Shown in pieces: positions 54,893 to 63,775 of a stretch of 64,000 nucleotides of DNA. The position numbers were made by a program, and so were the translations under genes. Origin of the DNA: Sphingomonas sanguinis NBRC 13937. Its GTDB lineage: Bacteria > Pseudomonadota > Alphaproteobacteria > Sphingomonadales > Sphingomonadaceae. Below the pieces are notes generated by a model that had not been told where the DNA came from, did not search any database, and was given only the letters and a program-made list of their open reading frames with translations. Location: assembly GCF_001591005.1 (NCBI RefSeq), contig NZ_BCTY01000009.1:1-64000 (forward strand). Reading direction: 5' to 3'. Each line of letters starts with the position of its first letter. Position 1 is the first letter of the stretch.

Positions 54893-57475
54893 GTGACATC
54901 GTCCTCCCGGCTCGCGACCATGGTCGACCGGATCATCGCCTATGGCCGGGCCAAGCGCGGCTATCTGGCGGTCGGCGCGGTCGTGCTGCTGGTCGCACTG
55001 GGGCTGTCGGCGCTGCATCACCTGACGCGTTCGGTCCGGCTGTCCGATGTGCGCGGCGCCTTTTACGCCATCGATCCGCGCCAGATCATCCTGTCGGTCG
55101 GCTTCACCATCGCCAGTTATATCGCGCTGACCTTCTACGACGTGATCGCGCTGCGCGTGATCGGCAAGCCGTTGCGCTGGCGGACGGCGGCGACCGCCTC
55201 GTTCACCAGCTATACGCTCAGCCATAATCTGGGCCTGGCGCTGCTGACCGGTGGGTCGGCGCGTTACCGGGTCTATGCCACCGCCGGGCTGGACGGGCCG
55301 GACATCGCACGGGTCATCGCTATTGCCAGCGCGACCTTCTGGTTCGGGGTGTTCACCGTCACCGGGCTGGGCCTGTTGTTCCATGAGGGACCGATCACGG
55401 TCGAGACGCTGGTGCTGGGCCAAACCATGGTCCGCTGGTTGGGCGGCGCGGTGGTCGCGGGCGCGCTGGGGCTGATCCTGCTCTGCGCCTTGCGCCCCGG
55501 CCAGCGGATTGGCTGGCGGGCGTGGAGCGTGCCGCTGCCCACGCCCGCCCAGGCCCTGGCGCAGGTCGGCATCGCCTCGCTCGACCTGGGGTGCGCGAGC
55601 GCGGCGCTGTTCGTCCTGTTGCCGGGCGCGTCGATCGACCTGCTGCCCGCCTTCCTGCTCGCCTATGCGCTGGCGATCATCGTCGCTCTGGTCAGTCATG
55701 TGCCCGGCGGCATCGGCGTGTTCGAGGCCGTCGTGCTGGCGACCGTGCCGGTCGACCGCACCGAGTTGTTCGCCGCGCTGATCGCCTATCGCGTGCTCTA
55801 CTACCTCGCGCCGCTGGCGTTAGGGATCGCGCTGCTGGCCTGGGACGAGGCGCGGCGGCGGCCGATCAAGGCGTTGCGCGATGTCCGCCGCGTGCTGCTG
55901 GGCATCGCGCCGACGCTGCTAAGTGCCGCCTGTTTCGGCGGTGGCGCGATCCTGCTGCTGTCGGGATCGCTGCCCGCCATTCCGCAGCGCGTGCACCAGC
56001 TCGTCCATATCGTGCCGCTGCCCTTTATCGAGGCATCGCATTTCGCCGCCAGCCTGGTCGGCACCGGCCTGCTGCTGCTGGCACCGGGCCTTTACCGGCG
56101 GCTCGATGGGGCGAGCCTGGCGGCGCGCGCGCTGCTGGTCGCGGGGGCGATCTTTTCGCTGGCCAAGGGTATCGATTATGAGGAAGCGGCGGTCTGCCTG
56201 ACCATCGCGCTCCTTCTCCAGATGAGCCGCCGCGCCTTTTACCGGCGGACGTCGCTGGTCGCGCGGCCGCTGTCGCCCGCCTGGCTGTTCAGCGTGGCGG
56301 TGGTGATCGTCGGCACCGCCTGGATCGGCTTTTTCGCGTACAAGCATGTCGATTACCGGGAGTCGCTATGGTGGCGGTTCGCGCTGTCGGACGATCCCTC
56401 GCGCTTCCTGCGCGCTGGTTTGGGCGTCGCGGTGATGCTGGCAGGGGCGGGGCTGTGGCGGCTGTTTCTCGCCGCCCCGCCGGGCGAGGCGGACCACCCC
56501 GCGATGGAGCAGGTGCGCGCCGTGGTCGACCAGGCCGAGCGGACCGATGCCGCGCTGGCGCTGCTGGGCGACAAGCGTTTCCTGTTTTCGCCTGAGGGCG
56601 ACGCTTTCGTGATGTACCAGGTGCGCGGCACCAGCTGGATCGCGATGGGCGATCCGGTCGGCCCGCGCGCGGCCTGGGCCGACCTGTTGTGGCAGCTGCG
56701 CACCATGGCGGACGCCGCGCAGGGGCGGCTGCTCCTCTATCAGATCACGCCCGAAGCGCTGGAGATCGCCATCGAGATGGGGCTTCAGATCATCAAATAT
56801 GGCGAGGAAGCGCTGATCGACCTGCCCGGTTTCGCGCTGGAGGGTGGACGGATGCGCGGGTTGCGCCAGACGCTCAACCGCTTTCGCACGCGCGAGAATG
56901 CCAGCTTCGCCATCGTGCCCGCCGCCGAGGTGCCCGCCATCCTGCACGAGCTGAAGTCGGTGTCCGACGACTGGCTGCTGGAAAAGGGACATGGCGAAAA
57001 GGGGTTCAGCCTGGGCCGGTTCGACCCGGCCTATCTGGCGCTGACCGACTGCGCAGTGGTGCGGGTGGGGGGGCGGATCGTCGCCTTCGCTAATCTCTGG
57101 AAGGCGGGCGAGAAGCGCGAGCTGTCGGTCGACCTGATGCGTCATGTCGAGGACGCGCCCGGCGGGGTGATGGATTATCTGTTCGTGGAACTGATGCTGT
57201 GGGGGCAGGCGGAGGGCTATGGCCGCTTCGCGCTGGGCCTGGCGCCGCTATCGGGTGTCGGCGGGCGGCGCATGGCCCCGACCTGGGCGAAGGTTGCCGC
57301 GCTCGTCTTCCGGCATGGCGAGCGCTTCTACGGATTCCGGGGGTTGCGGGCCTATAAGGAGAAGTTCCAGCCCGAATGGGCACCGCGCTATATCGCGGGT
57401 CCGCGCGGGCTGGGGTTGGTCAAGGCGCTACGCGACCTGAACGCGCTGATCGCCGATGGGGGTGAAGCGAATTGA
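54893..57475 (+). CDS. mprF: Lysylphosphatidylglycerol synthase/flippase MprF
   Basis: An 860-residue bifunctional protein. The first 550 residues contain about 13-14 membrane helices forming the flippase, with motifs SYTLSHNLGLALLTGGSARYR and SHVPGGIGVFEAVVLA. The cytosolic C-terminal DUF2156 domain (about 560-850) is the aminoacyl transferase: FVMYQVRGTSWIAMGDPVG, DDWLLEKGHGEKGFSLG, FALGLAPLSGV and FRGLRAYKEKFQPEW. It transfers an amino acid, usually lysine, from tRNA to phosphatidylglycerol and flips the product, lowering surface negative charge and sensitivity to cationic peptides. Starts with GTG; ATG five bases earlier is out of frame. Confidence 0.93.
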   Translation: MTSSSRLATMVDRIIAYGRAKRGYLAVGAVVLLVALGLSALHHLTRSVRLSDVRGAFYAIDPRQIILSVGFTIASYIALTFYDVIALRVIGKPLRWRTAATASFTSYTLSHNLGLALLTGGSARYRVYATAGLDGPDIARVIAIASATFWFGVFTVTGLGLLFHEGPITVETLVLGQTMVRWLGGAVVAGALGLILLCALRPGQRIGWRAWSVPLPTPAQALAQVGIASLDLGCASAALFVLLPGASIDLLPAFLLAYALAIIVALVSHVPGGIGVFEAVVLATVPVDRTELFAALIAYRVLYYLAPLALGIALLAWDEARRRPIKALRDVRRVLLGIAPTLLSAACFGGGAILLLSGSLPAIPQRVHQLVHIVPLPFIEASHFAASLVGTGLLLLAPGLYRRLDGASLAARALLVAGAIFSLAKGIDYEEAAVCLTIALLLQMSRRAFYRRTSLVARPLSPAWLFSVAVVIVGTAWIGFFAYKHVDYRESLWWRFALSDDPSRFLRAGLGVAVMLAGAGLWRLFLAAPPGEADHPAMEQVRAVVDQAERTDAALALLGDKRFLFSPEGDAFVMYQVRGTSWIAMGDPVGPRAAWADLLWQLRTMADAAQGRLLLYQITPEALEIAIEMGLQIIKYGEEALIDLPGFALEGGRMRGLRQTLNRFRTRENASFAIVPAAEVPAILHELKSVSDDWLLEKGHGEKGFSLGRFDPAYLALTDCAVVRVGGRIVAFANLWKAGEKRELSVDLMRHVEDAPGGVMDYLFVELMLWGQAEGYGRFALGLAPLSGVGGRRMAPTWAKVAALVFRHGERFYGFRGLRAYKEKFQPEWAPRYIAGPRGLGLVKALRDLNALIADGGEAN

Positions 57476-57477
57476 TC

Positions 57478-57602
57478 CTTCCCGGCACGGGGAGGGGGAC
57501 AGCCGCGTAGCGGTGGTGGAGGGGGCTTTCCGCTGGGTGTGGCCTTTGAGGAAGCCCCCCTCCGTCAGGGCTGCGCCCTGCCACCTCCCCCTGCCGGGGA
57601 GG
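57478..57602. repeat. Composite palindromic repeat, family B (copy 2)
   Basis: A 125-base element with imperfect terminal inverted repeats (57478-57498 and 57581-57602), an inner GGAGGGGGCTT / AAGCCCCCCTCC pair, and hairpins with three-base loops. Read on the minus strand, its right half aligns with the left half of the 43440 copy over about 46 bases with only about six differences. Confidence 0.8.
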
Positions 57603-57605
57603 ATT

Positions 57606-58643
57606 TTAAGCCTTGAACAGCGACGGGGCCTTTTCGACCCGTGTCGTGCCGGTCGCGTCGGTCACCGCATAGGTGAAGCCCGGCAACAGACAGAACGCCC
57701 CGACCCGCCCGGCCGTATCCATAGCCAGGAAGCCGACCTGCACCCCCTTGATCGCATCGCCGCGCAGAGAGGCGATATGCTTGGCGGCTTCCTCGCACGC
57801 CGCCTGCGGGCTTAGCCCATGGCGCATCGAGGCGACGACGCGCGCGGTGCCGACGGTGCGGGTGACTTCCTCGCCCAGCCCGGTCGAGGTCGCACCGCCT
57901 ACGCCGCGCTCGACATAGAGACCCGACCCGACCTGCGGCGAGTCCCCGACGCGCCCGCGCATCTTGAACGCCATGCCCGAGGTCGTGCAGGCGCCCGCCA
58001 TCCGCCCGCTCGCATCGCGCGCCAGCATCCCGATCGTGTCATGGTCGAGCGCACCGCCGGGCGTACCGGGACGCCCCGCGCCATAGGTGCCGGTCTCGCT
58101 ATTGGCGACAGGCTTGTAGTTTTGCGTCTTCAGCCAGTCGCGCCAGGCTTTTTCCGCCTCCGGGGTCAGCAGGTTGACGCGCGGGAAGCCCCGGTCGCGG
58201 GCAAAGCGGGTCGCGCCTTCGCCGACCAGGAAGGTGTGGGGCGTATGCTCCATCACCGCGCGCGCGACCGAGATGGCGTGGACCGTGTCCTCCAGCGCAG
58301 CGACCGCGCCGACGCCGCCCGCATCGTCCATGATGACCGCGTCCAGCGTCACATGCCCGTCGCGATCGGGATAGCCGCCATAGCCGACCGAATGGTTGTT
58401 GGGATCGGCCTCCGGCACCATCACGCCCGCCTCGACCATATCGATCAGCGATCCGCCGCTGCGCCCCTTGGCGAAGGCGGCGTCATTGGCCGGCGCCCCG
58501 AAGTCCCAGGTGGACACGATCATCGCATTGGACCCGCCACCCATAGCCGTTTTGGCGAGTGCGCGCACGGGTGCGGCAAGCCCCGCTCCGACCCCTGCGA
58601 GCGAGGCGATCCCGCCGAGAAAAGCACGCCGTTCGTCCTGCAT
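57606..58643 (-). CDS. Glycosylasparaginase-like Ntn-hydrolase (asparaginase 2 family)
   Basis: A 345-residue exported protein. The N-terminus has a Tat-like DERRAFLGGIASLAG segment. The autoproteolytic site and nucleophile Thr lie in LDHDTIGMLARD; the substrate Arg and Gly positions fit MRGRVGDSPQVGSGLYV and GATSTGLGEE. The enzyme is made as a precursor cut before the Thr and hydrolyses the GlcNAc-asparagine bond or beta-aspartyl peptides. I chose the ATG seven bases after GGAG. Divergent from TonB receptor 3, possibly a glycan-use partner. Confidence 0.88.
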   Translation of the reverse strand: MQDERRAFLGGIASLAGVGAGLAAPVRALAKTAMGGGSNAMIVSTWDFGAPANDAAFAKGRSGGSLIDMVEAGVMVPEADPNNHSVGYGGYPDRDGHVTLDAVIMDDAGGVGAVAALEDTVHAISVARAVMEHTPHTFLVGEGATRFARDRGFPRVNLLTPEAEKAWRDWLKTQNYKPVANSETGTYGAGRPGTPGGALDHDTIGMLARDASGRMAGACTTSGMAFKMRGRVGDSPQVGSGLYVERGVGGATSTGLGEEVTRTVGTARVVASMRHGLSPQAACEEAAKHIASLRGDAIKGVQVGFLAMDTAGRVGAFCLLPGFTYAVTDATGTTRVEKAPSLFKA

Positions 58644-58994
58644 TGTCTGCTCCATCCCCTCGCGGGCCATTCAGCCTGCACCTGCGGCCGATACTGCGGG
58701 GGGAAAGCGAAAGCTGCAAGGGCAGAGGCGACCGATATGGAACCACTTGCTCGAATCGAGAAGGGCTGTCGGCACGGGCACCGATGTAGAGGGCGAGGCA
58801 CCGTGTCAAAACATTGCTAACAACCAACTTAAAGCATTGAAATCGTTTTTATTTGTGTCTTTCGGGTGACAGTGGCGCTCGAATGTAAGGATGGGTGATG
58901 CATAGGTATGCATTAGGTATTGACGTGCTACGTCAAACACATTGTCCTTTTCCCGTACCCGGCGGCCCATCGGCCGGGATGAAGGGGAGACCTC
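58644..58994. other. Divergent regulatory region upstream of TonB receptor 3
   Basis: About 350 bases, AT-richer in its right half (58800-58950) than the rest of the window. It contains two palindromes listed separately and the ribosome site AAGGGGAGA. No gene is supported. Confidence 0.6.
58898..58936. promoter_or_regulatory. Palindromic operator-like sites before TonB receptor 3
   Basis: ATGCATA-GG-TATGCAT (58898-58913) and TTGACGT-GCT-ACGTCAA (58920-58936), both with perfect 7-bp arms. Between them TAGGTAT occurs twice, 11 bases apart. The sites are 59 bases or more before the ATG, typical for a repressor or activator. Confidence 0.6.
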
Positions 58995-61900
58995 ATGAAA
59001 ATCCAGCACTCCGCATCATGGTTGGCGCTGTCCGCCGCCTCGCTGATGCTCGTCGCACCCGCTGCCGCGCAGCAGGTCGGATCGACCGCCCAGGACGGCA
59101 CCACCCAGGACGATAACGACAGCTCGATCAGCGCCGACGCCGCCCAGACCCGCGCCGCCGCGATCAGCGGTACGCCTCAGGCAACCAGCGGCGGCGAGGT
59201 CATCGTCACCGGCACGCGCATCACCCGTCCCAACCTCGCCTCCGCCGCGCCGATCACCTCGGTCACGCGCCAGGACATCCAGGCGCAGGCCCCGCTCAAT
59301 GTCGAAGAGGTGCTGAACCGCCTGCCGCAGGTCGCGCCCGACGCCCAGTCCAACTATGCCGATTCCGACGGTCGTCAGCGGATCAAGCTGCGCAATCTGG
59401 GCTTCGAGCGTACGCTGGTGCTGGTCGATGGCAAGCGCCTGGGCACCCAGAATGGGCAGGACACCGGTATTATCCCGGCCAGCCTGCTGGAGCGCGTCGA
59501 TGTGCTGTCGGGCGGTGCTTCCTCGGTCTATGGTTCGGACGCGATCTCGGGCGTCGTCAACTTCATCCTGCGCAAGGATTTCGACGGCATCCGCGTCGAT
59601 GCGAACTACAATTTCTACAACCACCTGAACAAGGACACGCTGGTCACGCCGATCGCCAATGCGGCGGGCTTTCCGTCGGCGCGCGGGCTGACCAATGACG
59701 GCGGCCGGGCCGACTTGACGGTAACGGCGGGCAAGAAGCTGCTCGACGACCGGCTGAACGTCTCGGGCTTCTTCAACTATCGTCAGGCCGACCTCGTCCA
59801 GAACGGCGCGCGCTCCTATGCGGCGTGCCCGGTGGCGCAGCTGACCAAGGACTCGGCGCTGTCCTGTTCGCCGCTGTCCACCTATTCGCGAAGCGGCTTC
59901 GTCTCGCCGGTATCGGGACCCAATGCCAATGCGCAATATGTCAACAATCCCGACGGTTCGCGGACCTTCGTCCCCTGGGGCCCCGGTGCGGGCAATGCCG
60001 CCAATCCCTATGACGATGTGTCGTTCCAGCGCGCCAATGAGCGCTACACGGCGGGCGGTTTCGTCAACTTCAAGATCGCACCCGAGGTCGAGATCTATGG
60101 TGATGGAATCTGGTTCCGCGACACCTCCGAGAACCCGACGCCGCGCCGCGTCTATGCCTATTCGGTGCAGGGCACGACGCCCTATCAGGTGAATTGCGAC
60201 AATCCTTTCCTGTCCGGTGGTCAGGCGGGTGCGCTGGGCTGTGCGCCGGGAAGCAACGGCTATGTGCCGCTCGACGTGCGGTATCGCTTCGACGGACAGC
60301 CCGCCCAGGCCGACCGCTTCGTCAACATGGGCTTCCGCGCCAGCGGCGGCGTGCGTGGCAATATCGGCGATGCCTGGTCCTATGACGTGGGCGGGGTCTA
60401 TGCCCGCAACCAGCAGGACTGGTATCTTGGCCCGACGTCGCAGAACGACCGGGTGAACCGCGCGCTGGACGTCGTGTCGGTCAATGGCACGCCGACCTGC
60501 CGTTCGGTGGTCAACGGCACCGATCCGTCCTGCATCCCCTTCGATGCGTTCCGCGCGGGCTCGGGCAGCAACGCGCTGACCAACTATCTGTTCTCCAGCG
60601 GGGCGACCGGCCAGCGGCGGACGATCACTCAGCTGTTCGACGCGATCGCGGTGGTGAACGGCGACCTGACGAAGTACGGCATCAAGAGCCCCTGGGCCGA
60701 TGAAGGTCTGGCCGTGTCGCTGGGCACCGAGTATCGCAAGGACCGGCTGATCTCGACCGCCGATGCGGGCTTCGTCGACCAGTTCGGCGACCAGGACGCG
60801 CGGCTGAGCCAGGACGTCTGGGAATCCAACATCGAGGTTCAGGCGCCGCTGATCCAGAACAAGCCGTTCGCGCATCTGCTGCAGACCAATGGCGGCTTCC
60901 GCGTGTCGAAGTACAGCTCCAACCCGAAGAGCTTCTCGACCTGGAAGGTCGAGGGCCTGTACGCGCCGGTTGCCGACATCACCTTCCGCGCCTCGTACAA
61001 CAAGGCACAGCGCGCGCCGACGGTGATCGAGATTCGGCAGGCGACGCAGATCAATTATGGCCGCAACGCGACGCTGACCGATTTCTGCGCGCCCGTCTCG
61101 CGCACGCTGCCCGACGGCACCGTGACGACCACGCCGCTGGGCTCGCGCGAATTGTGCAGCAAGACGGGGCTGGCGGACAATCTGTACGGCAGCGCCTCGC
61201 TGCTCTGTCCGACCGAGGGGTGCACGACGCGTTCCGGCGGCTTCACGGCCGACCCGGAAACCGCTTATACCCTGACCTATGGTCTGGTGGTGAAGCCCAG
61301 CTTCATTCCGGGGCTGGTCTTCTCGGCCGACCGCTATCAGATTCGTCTGGTCAACTCGCTCGGCTATAACGGTGCGGACTATTATCTGCAGGGCTGTCTG
61401 GCGTCGAACGGCGATCCGTTCTTCTGCAACGGCATCGTGCGCGATCCGACCACCGGCTCGATCGCCAATGCGCCCGCCGGCAATCCGTCGAGCGGTTTCG
61501 TGCGGCAGGGAACGACCAACTATTACCGGTCGCTCGCCTATGGCTGGGACTTCCAGGGTCAGTATTCGCTGGACCTGAAGAATGCTGGTCGGATCGACTG
61601 GGGCTTCAACGGATCGCTGTCGACGCTGGCCGGTGGGCAGGATTCGCCGCTCCGTCGGCAGTATAACTGCTCGGGCTATTTCTCGAACGGCATTTCCTGC
61701 GGCCAGCTGATCCCCAAGTGGATGCACACCCTGCGCACCACCTGGACGACGGCGGACCGGGTGTTCAACGTGTCGTTTAACTGGCGCTATACCGGCTCGC
61801 TGACCACGGCGAACAATTCGGGCAACCCGGACATCGGCGGCACGCCGGAGCGGTTCCAGAACACGTTCGCGCGTATCTCGCCGCAGAGCTATTTCGACCT

Positions 61901-62084
61901 GGCGCTTAGCTGGAACATCGCGCGGAAATTCGCTTTCCGGATCATCGCGAACAACGTGTTCGACAAGTCTCCGCCGATCGTCCCCAACTCCTATCAGGTC
62001 GCGCTGTCGCGCTCCAACACCGCGCCGCAGCGTTACGACGCGCTGGGTCGCCAGATCGCGATCGGGACCACGATCAACTTCTAA
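58995..62084 (+). CDS. TonB-dependent outer-membrane receptor 3 (large, oligosaccharide type)
   Basis: A 1029-residue receptor. Signal peptide MKIQHSASWLALSAASLMLVAPAAA; TonB-box region EVIVTGTRITRPN; plug motifs LNRLPQVAPDAQ, IKLRNLGFERTLVLVDGKR and ERVDVLSGGASSVYGSDAISGVVNFI, all typical of the large sphingomonad/Caulobacter receptors often tied to plant-polymer sugars. The barrel ends RQIAIGTTINF. GGGGAG precedes the ATG. The adjacent galactose-pathway genes suggest a galactose-containing substrate; that is inference. Confidence 0.92.
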   Translation: MKIQHSASWLALSAASLMLVAPAAAQQVGSTAQDGTTQDDNDSSISADAAQTRAAAISGTPQATSGGEVIVTGTRITRPNLASAAPITSVTRQDIQAQAPLNVEEVLNRLPQVAPDAQSNYADSDGRQRIKLRNLGFERTLVLVDGKRLGTQNGQDTGIIPASLLERVDVLSGGASSVYGSDAISGVVNFILRKDFDGIRVDANYNFYNHLNKDTLVTPIANAAGFPSARGLTNDGGRADLTVTAGKKLLDDRLNVSGFFNYRQADLVQNGARSYAACPVAQLTKDSALSCSPLSTYSRSGFVSPVSGPNANAQYVNNPDGSRTFVPWGPGAGNAANPYDDVSFQRANERYTAGGFVNFKIAPEVEIYGDGIWFRDTSENPTPRRVYAYSVQGTTPYQVNCDNPFLSGGQAGALGCAPGSNGYVPLDVRYRFDGQPAQADRFVNMGFRASGGVRGNIGDAWSYDVGGVYARNQQDWYLGPTSQNDRVNRALDVVSVNGTPTCRSVVNGTDPSCIPFDAFRAGSGSNALTNYLFSSGATGQRRTITQLFDAIAVVNGDLTKYGIKSPWADEGLAVSLGTEYRKDRLISTADAGFVDQFGDQDARLSQDVWESNIEVQAPLIQNKPFAHLLQTNGGFRVSKYSSNPKSFSTWKVEGLYAPVADITFRASYNKAQRAPTVIEIRQATQINYGRNATLTDFCAPVSRTLPDGTVTTTPLGSRELCSKTGLADNLYGSASLLCPTEGCTTRSGGFTADPETAYTLTYGLVVKPSFIPGLVFSADRYQIRLVNSLGYNGADYYLQGCLASNGDPFFCNGIVRDPTTGSIANAPAGNPSSGFVRQGTTNYYRSLAYGWDFQGQYSLDLKNAGRIDWGFNGSLSTLAGGQDSPLRRQYNCSGYFSNGISCGQLIPKWMHTLRTTWTTADRVFNVSFNWRYTGSLTTANNSGNPDIGGTPERFQNTFARISPQSYFDLALSWNIARKFAFRIIANNVFDKSPPIVPNSYQVALSRSNTAPQRYDALGRQIAIGTTINF

Positions 62085-62133
62085 CCTTCCCCCCGGCGAG
62101 AGGCTTCGGCCTTTCGCCCATCCCCGAACTGAA

Positions 62134-62172
62134 AAGGCCGGTCGTCCTGCGGGACAACCGGCCTTCTTTTTT
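62134..62172. terminator. Bidirectional terminator between TonB receptor 3 and the galactose operon
   Basis: A perfect 9-bp stem AAGGCCGGT / ACCGGCCTT with inner GTCC/GGAC pairing, followed by CTTTTTTT on the plus strand and preceded by a short A-run, so it can serve both convergent genes. Confidence 0.85.
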
Positions 62173-62198
62173 CGTATCCCGATCCGGTCGGGAGTGAC

Positions 62199-63140
62199 TT
62201 ATTCCACGAAGTCTTCCACCTCACGCCGCTGACCGCGCATGAAGGCGTCGGCGACATGGCGCAGGGGAGCGATGTCGACGTCCGAGCGTCCGCCTTGCAC
62301 CAGTTCGGCAAAGCGCGCGTACAGGCCCGGATATTCGCCGTGCAGCCCTTCTTCCCGATGCGGGGTCGAGCCGTCGGGCAGGGTCAGCACGGCGCCGCCC
62401 TCGGCCAGCTTCAGCGTGCCGTCGGTCGTCTCGACGACGATGTCCCAGCTCTGATGGCCTTCCTGCCGCCAGTCGAGGTCGAGCGTGACGGGCGTGCCGT
62501 CGGTCGTGCGGAACGCCACGTCGGCGGCGATCGGCGCGTCGCGATTGGCGGGGAAGTCCAGCGTCGCACGCTCGATGAAGAAGGGCTGCGGCATGATGTG
62601 CGTCGCGATCGACAGCGCGTTGATGCCGGGATCGAACACGCCGAAGCCGCCGGCTTCCCAAATCCAGGCCTGGCCCGGATGCCATTGGCGCACATCTTCG
62701 CGCCAAGTGATGGCGGCAGAGGTGACCTTGCGGGTCGACAGCCATTTGCGCGCAGGCTCGACGCCCAGTGCGTAACGCGAGTGCCAGCTGGCGAACAGGG
62801 TGACGTTGGCCTTGGCCGCCAGCTCCTCCAGCACCGCGACTTCGGCCAGCGTCGCGCCCGGCGGCTTTTCGAGGAAGACGTGCCAGTTGTTCGCCAGCGC
62901 GGCGGCGGCGATGGCGTGGCGGACCTGGGGCGGGGTGCACAGCGCCACCGCATCGACCGTCACATCGCTTTTGGCGAGTTCGTCGATGTCGTGGAAGTGC
63001 GGCACGCCCTCGACCCCGTTGGCCGAGCGGCTGACGGTCGCGACCAGCTGAAAGGCCGGGTTGCCTGCGATGGCGGGGACATGCTGGTCATGGGCGATCT
63101 TGCCCATGCCGACCAGCGCGAGGTGGATCGTGTCGGTCAT
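62199..63140 (-). CDS. Gfo/Idh/MocA-family D-galactose 1-dehydrogenase-like enzyme
   Basis: A 313-residue NAD(P)-dependent oxidoreductase. The Rossmann start is IHLALVGMGKIAHDQHVPAIAGNPAF; the catalytic EKPPGATLAEV holds the conserved Lys; WIWEAGGFGVFDPGINAL and the C-terminal beta-sheet domain match the family. Galactose 1-dehydrogenases of Caulobacter and relatives start almost the same way. It would oxidise galactose to galactono-lactone, the first step of the De Ley-Doudoroff route, and the genes before it encode the later steps. Confidence 0.8.
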   Translation of the reverse strand: MTDTIHLALVGMGKIAHDQHVPAIAGNPAFQLVATVSRSANGVEGVPHFHDIDELAKSDVTVDAVALCTPPQVRHAIAAAALANNWHVFLEKPPGATLAEVAVLEELAAKANVTLFASWHSRYALGVEPARKWLSTRKVTSAAITWREDVRQWHPGQAWIWEAGGFGVFDPGINALSIATHIMPQPFFIERATLDFPANRDAPIAADVAFRTTDGTPVTLDLDWRQEGHQSWDIVVETTDGTLKLAEGGAVLTLPDGSTPHREEGLHGEYPGLYARFAELVQGGRSDVDIAPLRHVADAFMRGQRREVEDFVE

Positions 63141-63145
63141 CGGTA

Positions 63146-63775
63146 TCAGCGTGCCTTTTCGACATAAGCGCGCGCCGACACGGCGACATCCGCCGCCGGC
63201 TTGCCCGCGCGATAAAGGTTGGAACCCAGACCGAACCCGTCCGCGCCGTGGGCACGCCATTCGGCCATATTCTCGGGCGTGATGCCGCCGACCGCCAACA
63301 CCGCGACCTCGCGCGGCAGGACGGCGCGCTGCGCCTTGAGGAAGGTGGGCGAGGCGCCCTCGGCCGGAAACAGCTTCAGGCCATGCGCACCGGCCTTCAA
63401 GGCGGCGAAGGCCTCGGACGGGGTGAAATAGCCGGGCAGGGAGATCAGTCCCTGCGCCACGCTGTGCGCGATGACCTCGACATCGGTGTTGGGCGAGACG
63501 ATCAGGGTTCCGCCCGCCACCTTCACCCGGTCGACCTGTTCGGTGGTCAGGACGGTGCCCGCACCCACGATCGCCCGGTCGCCGACATGCGCCGCGATCG
63601 CCGCGATGCTGTCATAGGGATCGGGGGAGTTGAGCGGCACCTCGATCAGGGTGAAGCCCGCCTCGACCAGCGCGTCGGCGACGGGGATCGCTTCGGCGGG
63701 CGTCAGGCCGCGCAGGATGGCGACCAGCGGGCAGGCGGCAAACGCCTTGGCAAAGTTTTGGGCGGGGTCGGTCAT
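63146..63775 (-). CDS. dgoA: 2-dehydro-3-deoxy-6-phosphogalactonate aldolase
   Basis: A 209-residue class I aldolase of the KDPG/KDPGal family. VAILRGLTPAEA, IEVPLNSPDP (Glu active site), VGAGTVLT, SPNTD and GLKLFPAEGASP with the Schiff-base Lys are all visible; IEVPLNSP and LKLFPAE are typical of the galactonate enzyme. It splits KDPGal into pyruvate and glyceraldehyde 3-phosphate. Its ATG overlaps the dgoK stop by four bases; the dehydrogenase starts six bases downstream. Confidence 0.93.
   Translation of the reverse strand: MTDPAQNFAKAFAACPLVAILRGLTPAEAIPVADALVEAGFTLIEVPLNSPDPYDSIAAIAAHVGDRAIVGAGTVLTTEQVDRVKVAGGTLIVSPNTDVEVIAHSVAQGLISLPGYFTPSEAFAALKAGAHGLKLFPAEGASPTFLKAQRAVLPREVAVLAVGGITPENMAEWRAHGADGFGLGSNLYRAGKPAADVAVSARAYVEKAR

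Noticed and set aside
59016-61727. A 903-codon minus-strand open frame opposite TonB receptor 3
   Set aside because: Antisense shadow of a clear receptor gene; no signal peptide, no family motif, no ribosome site.
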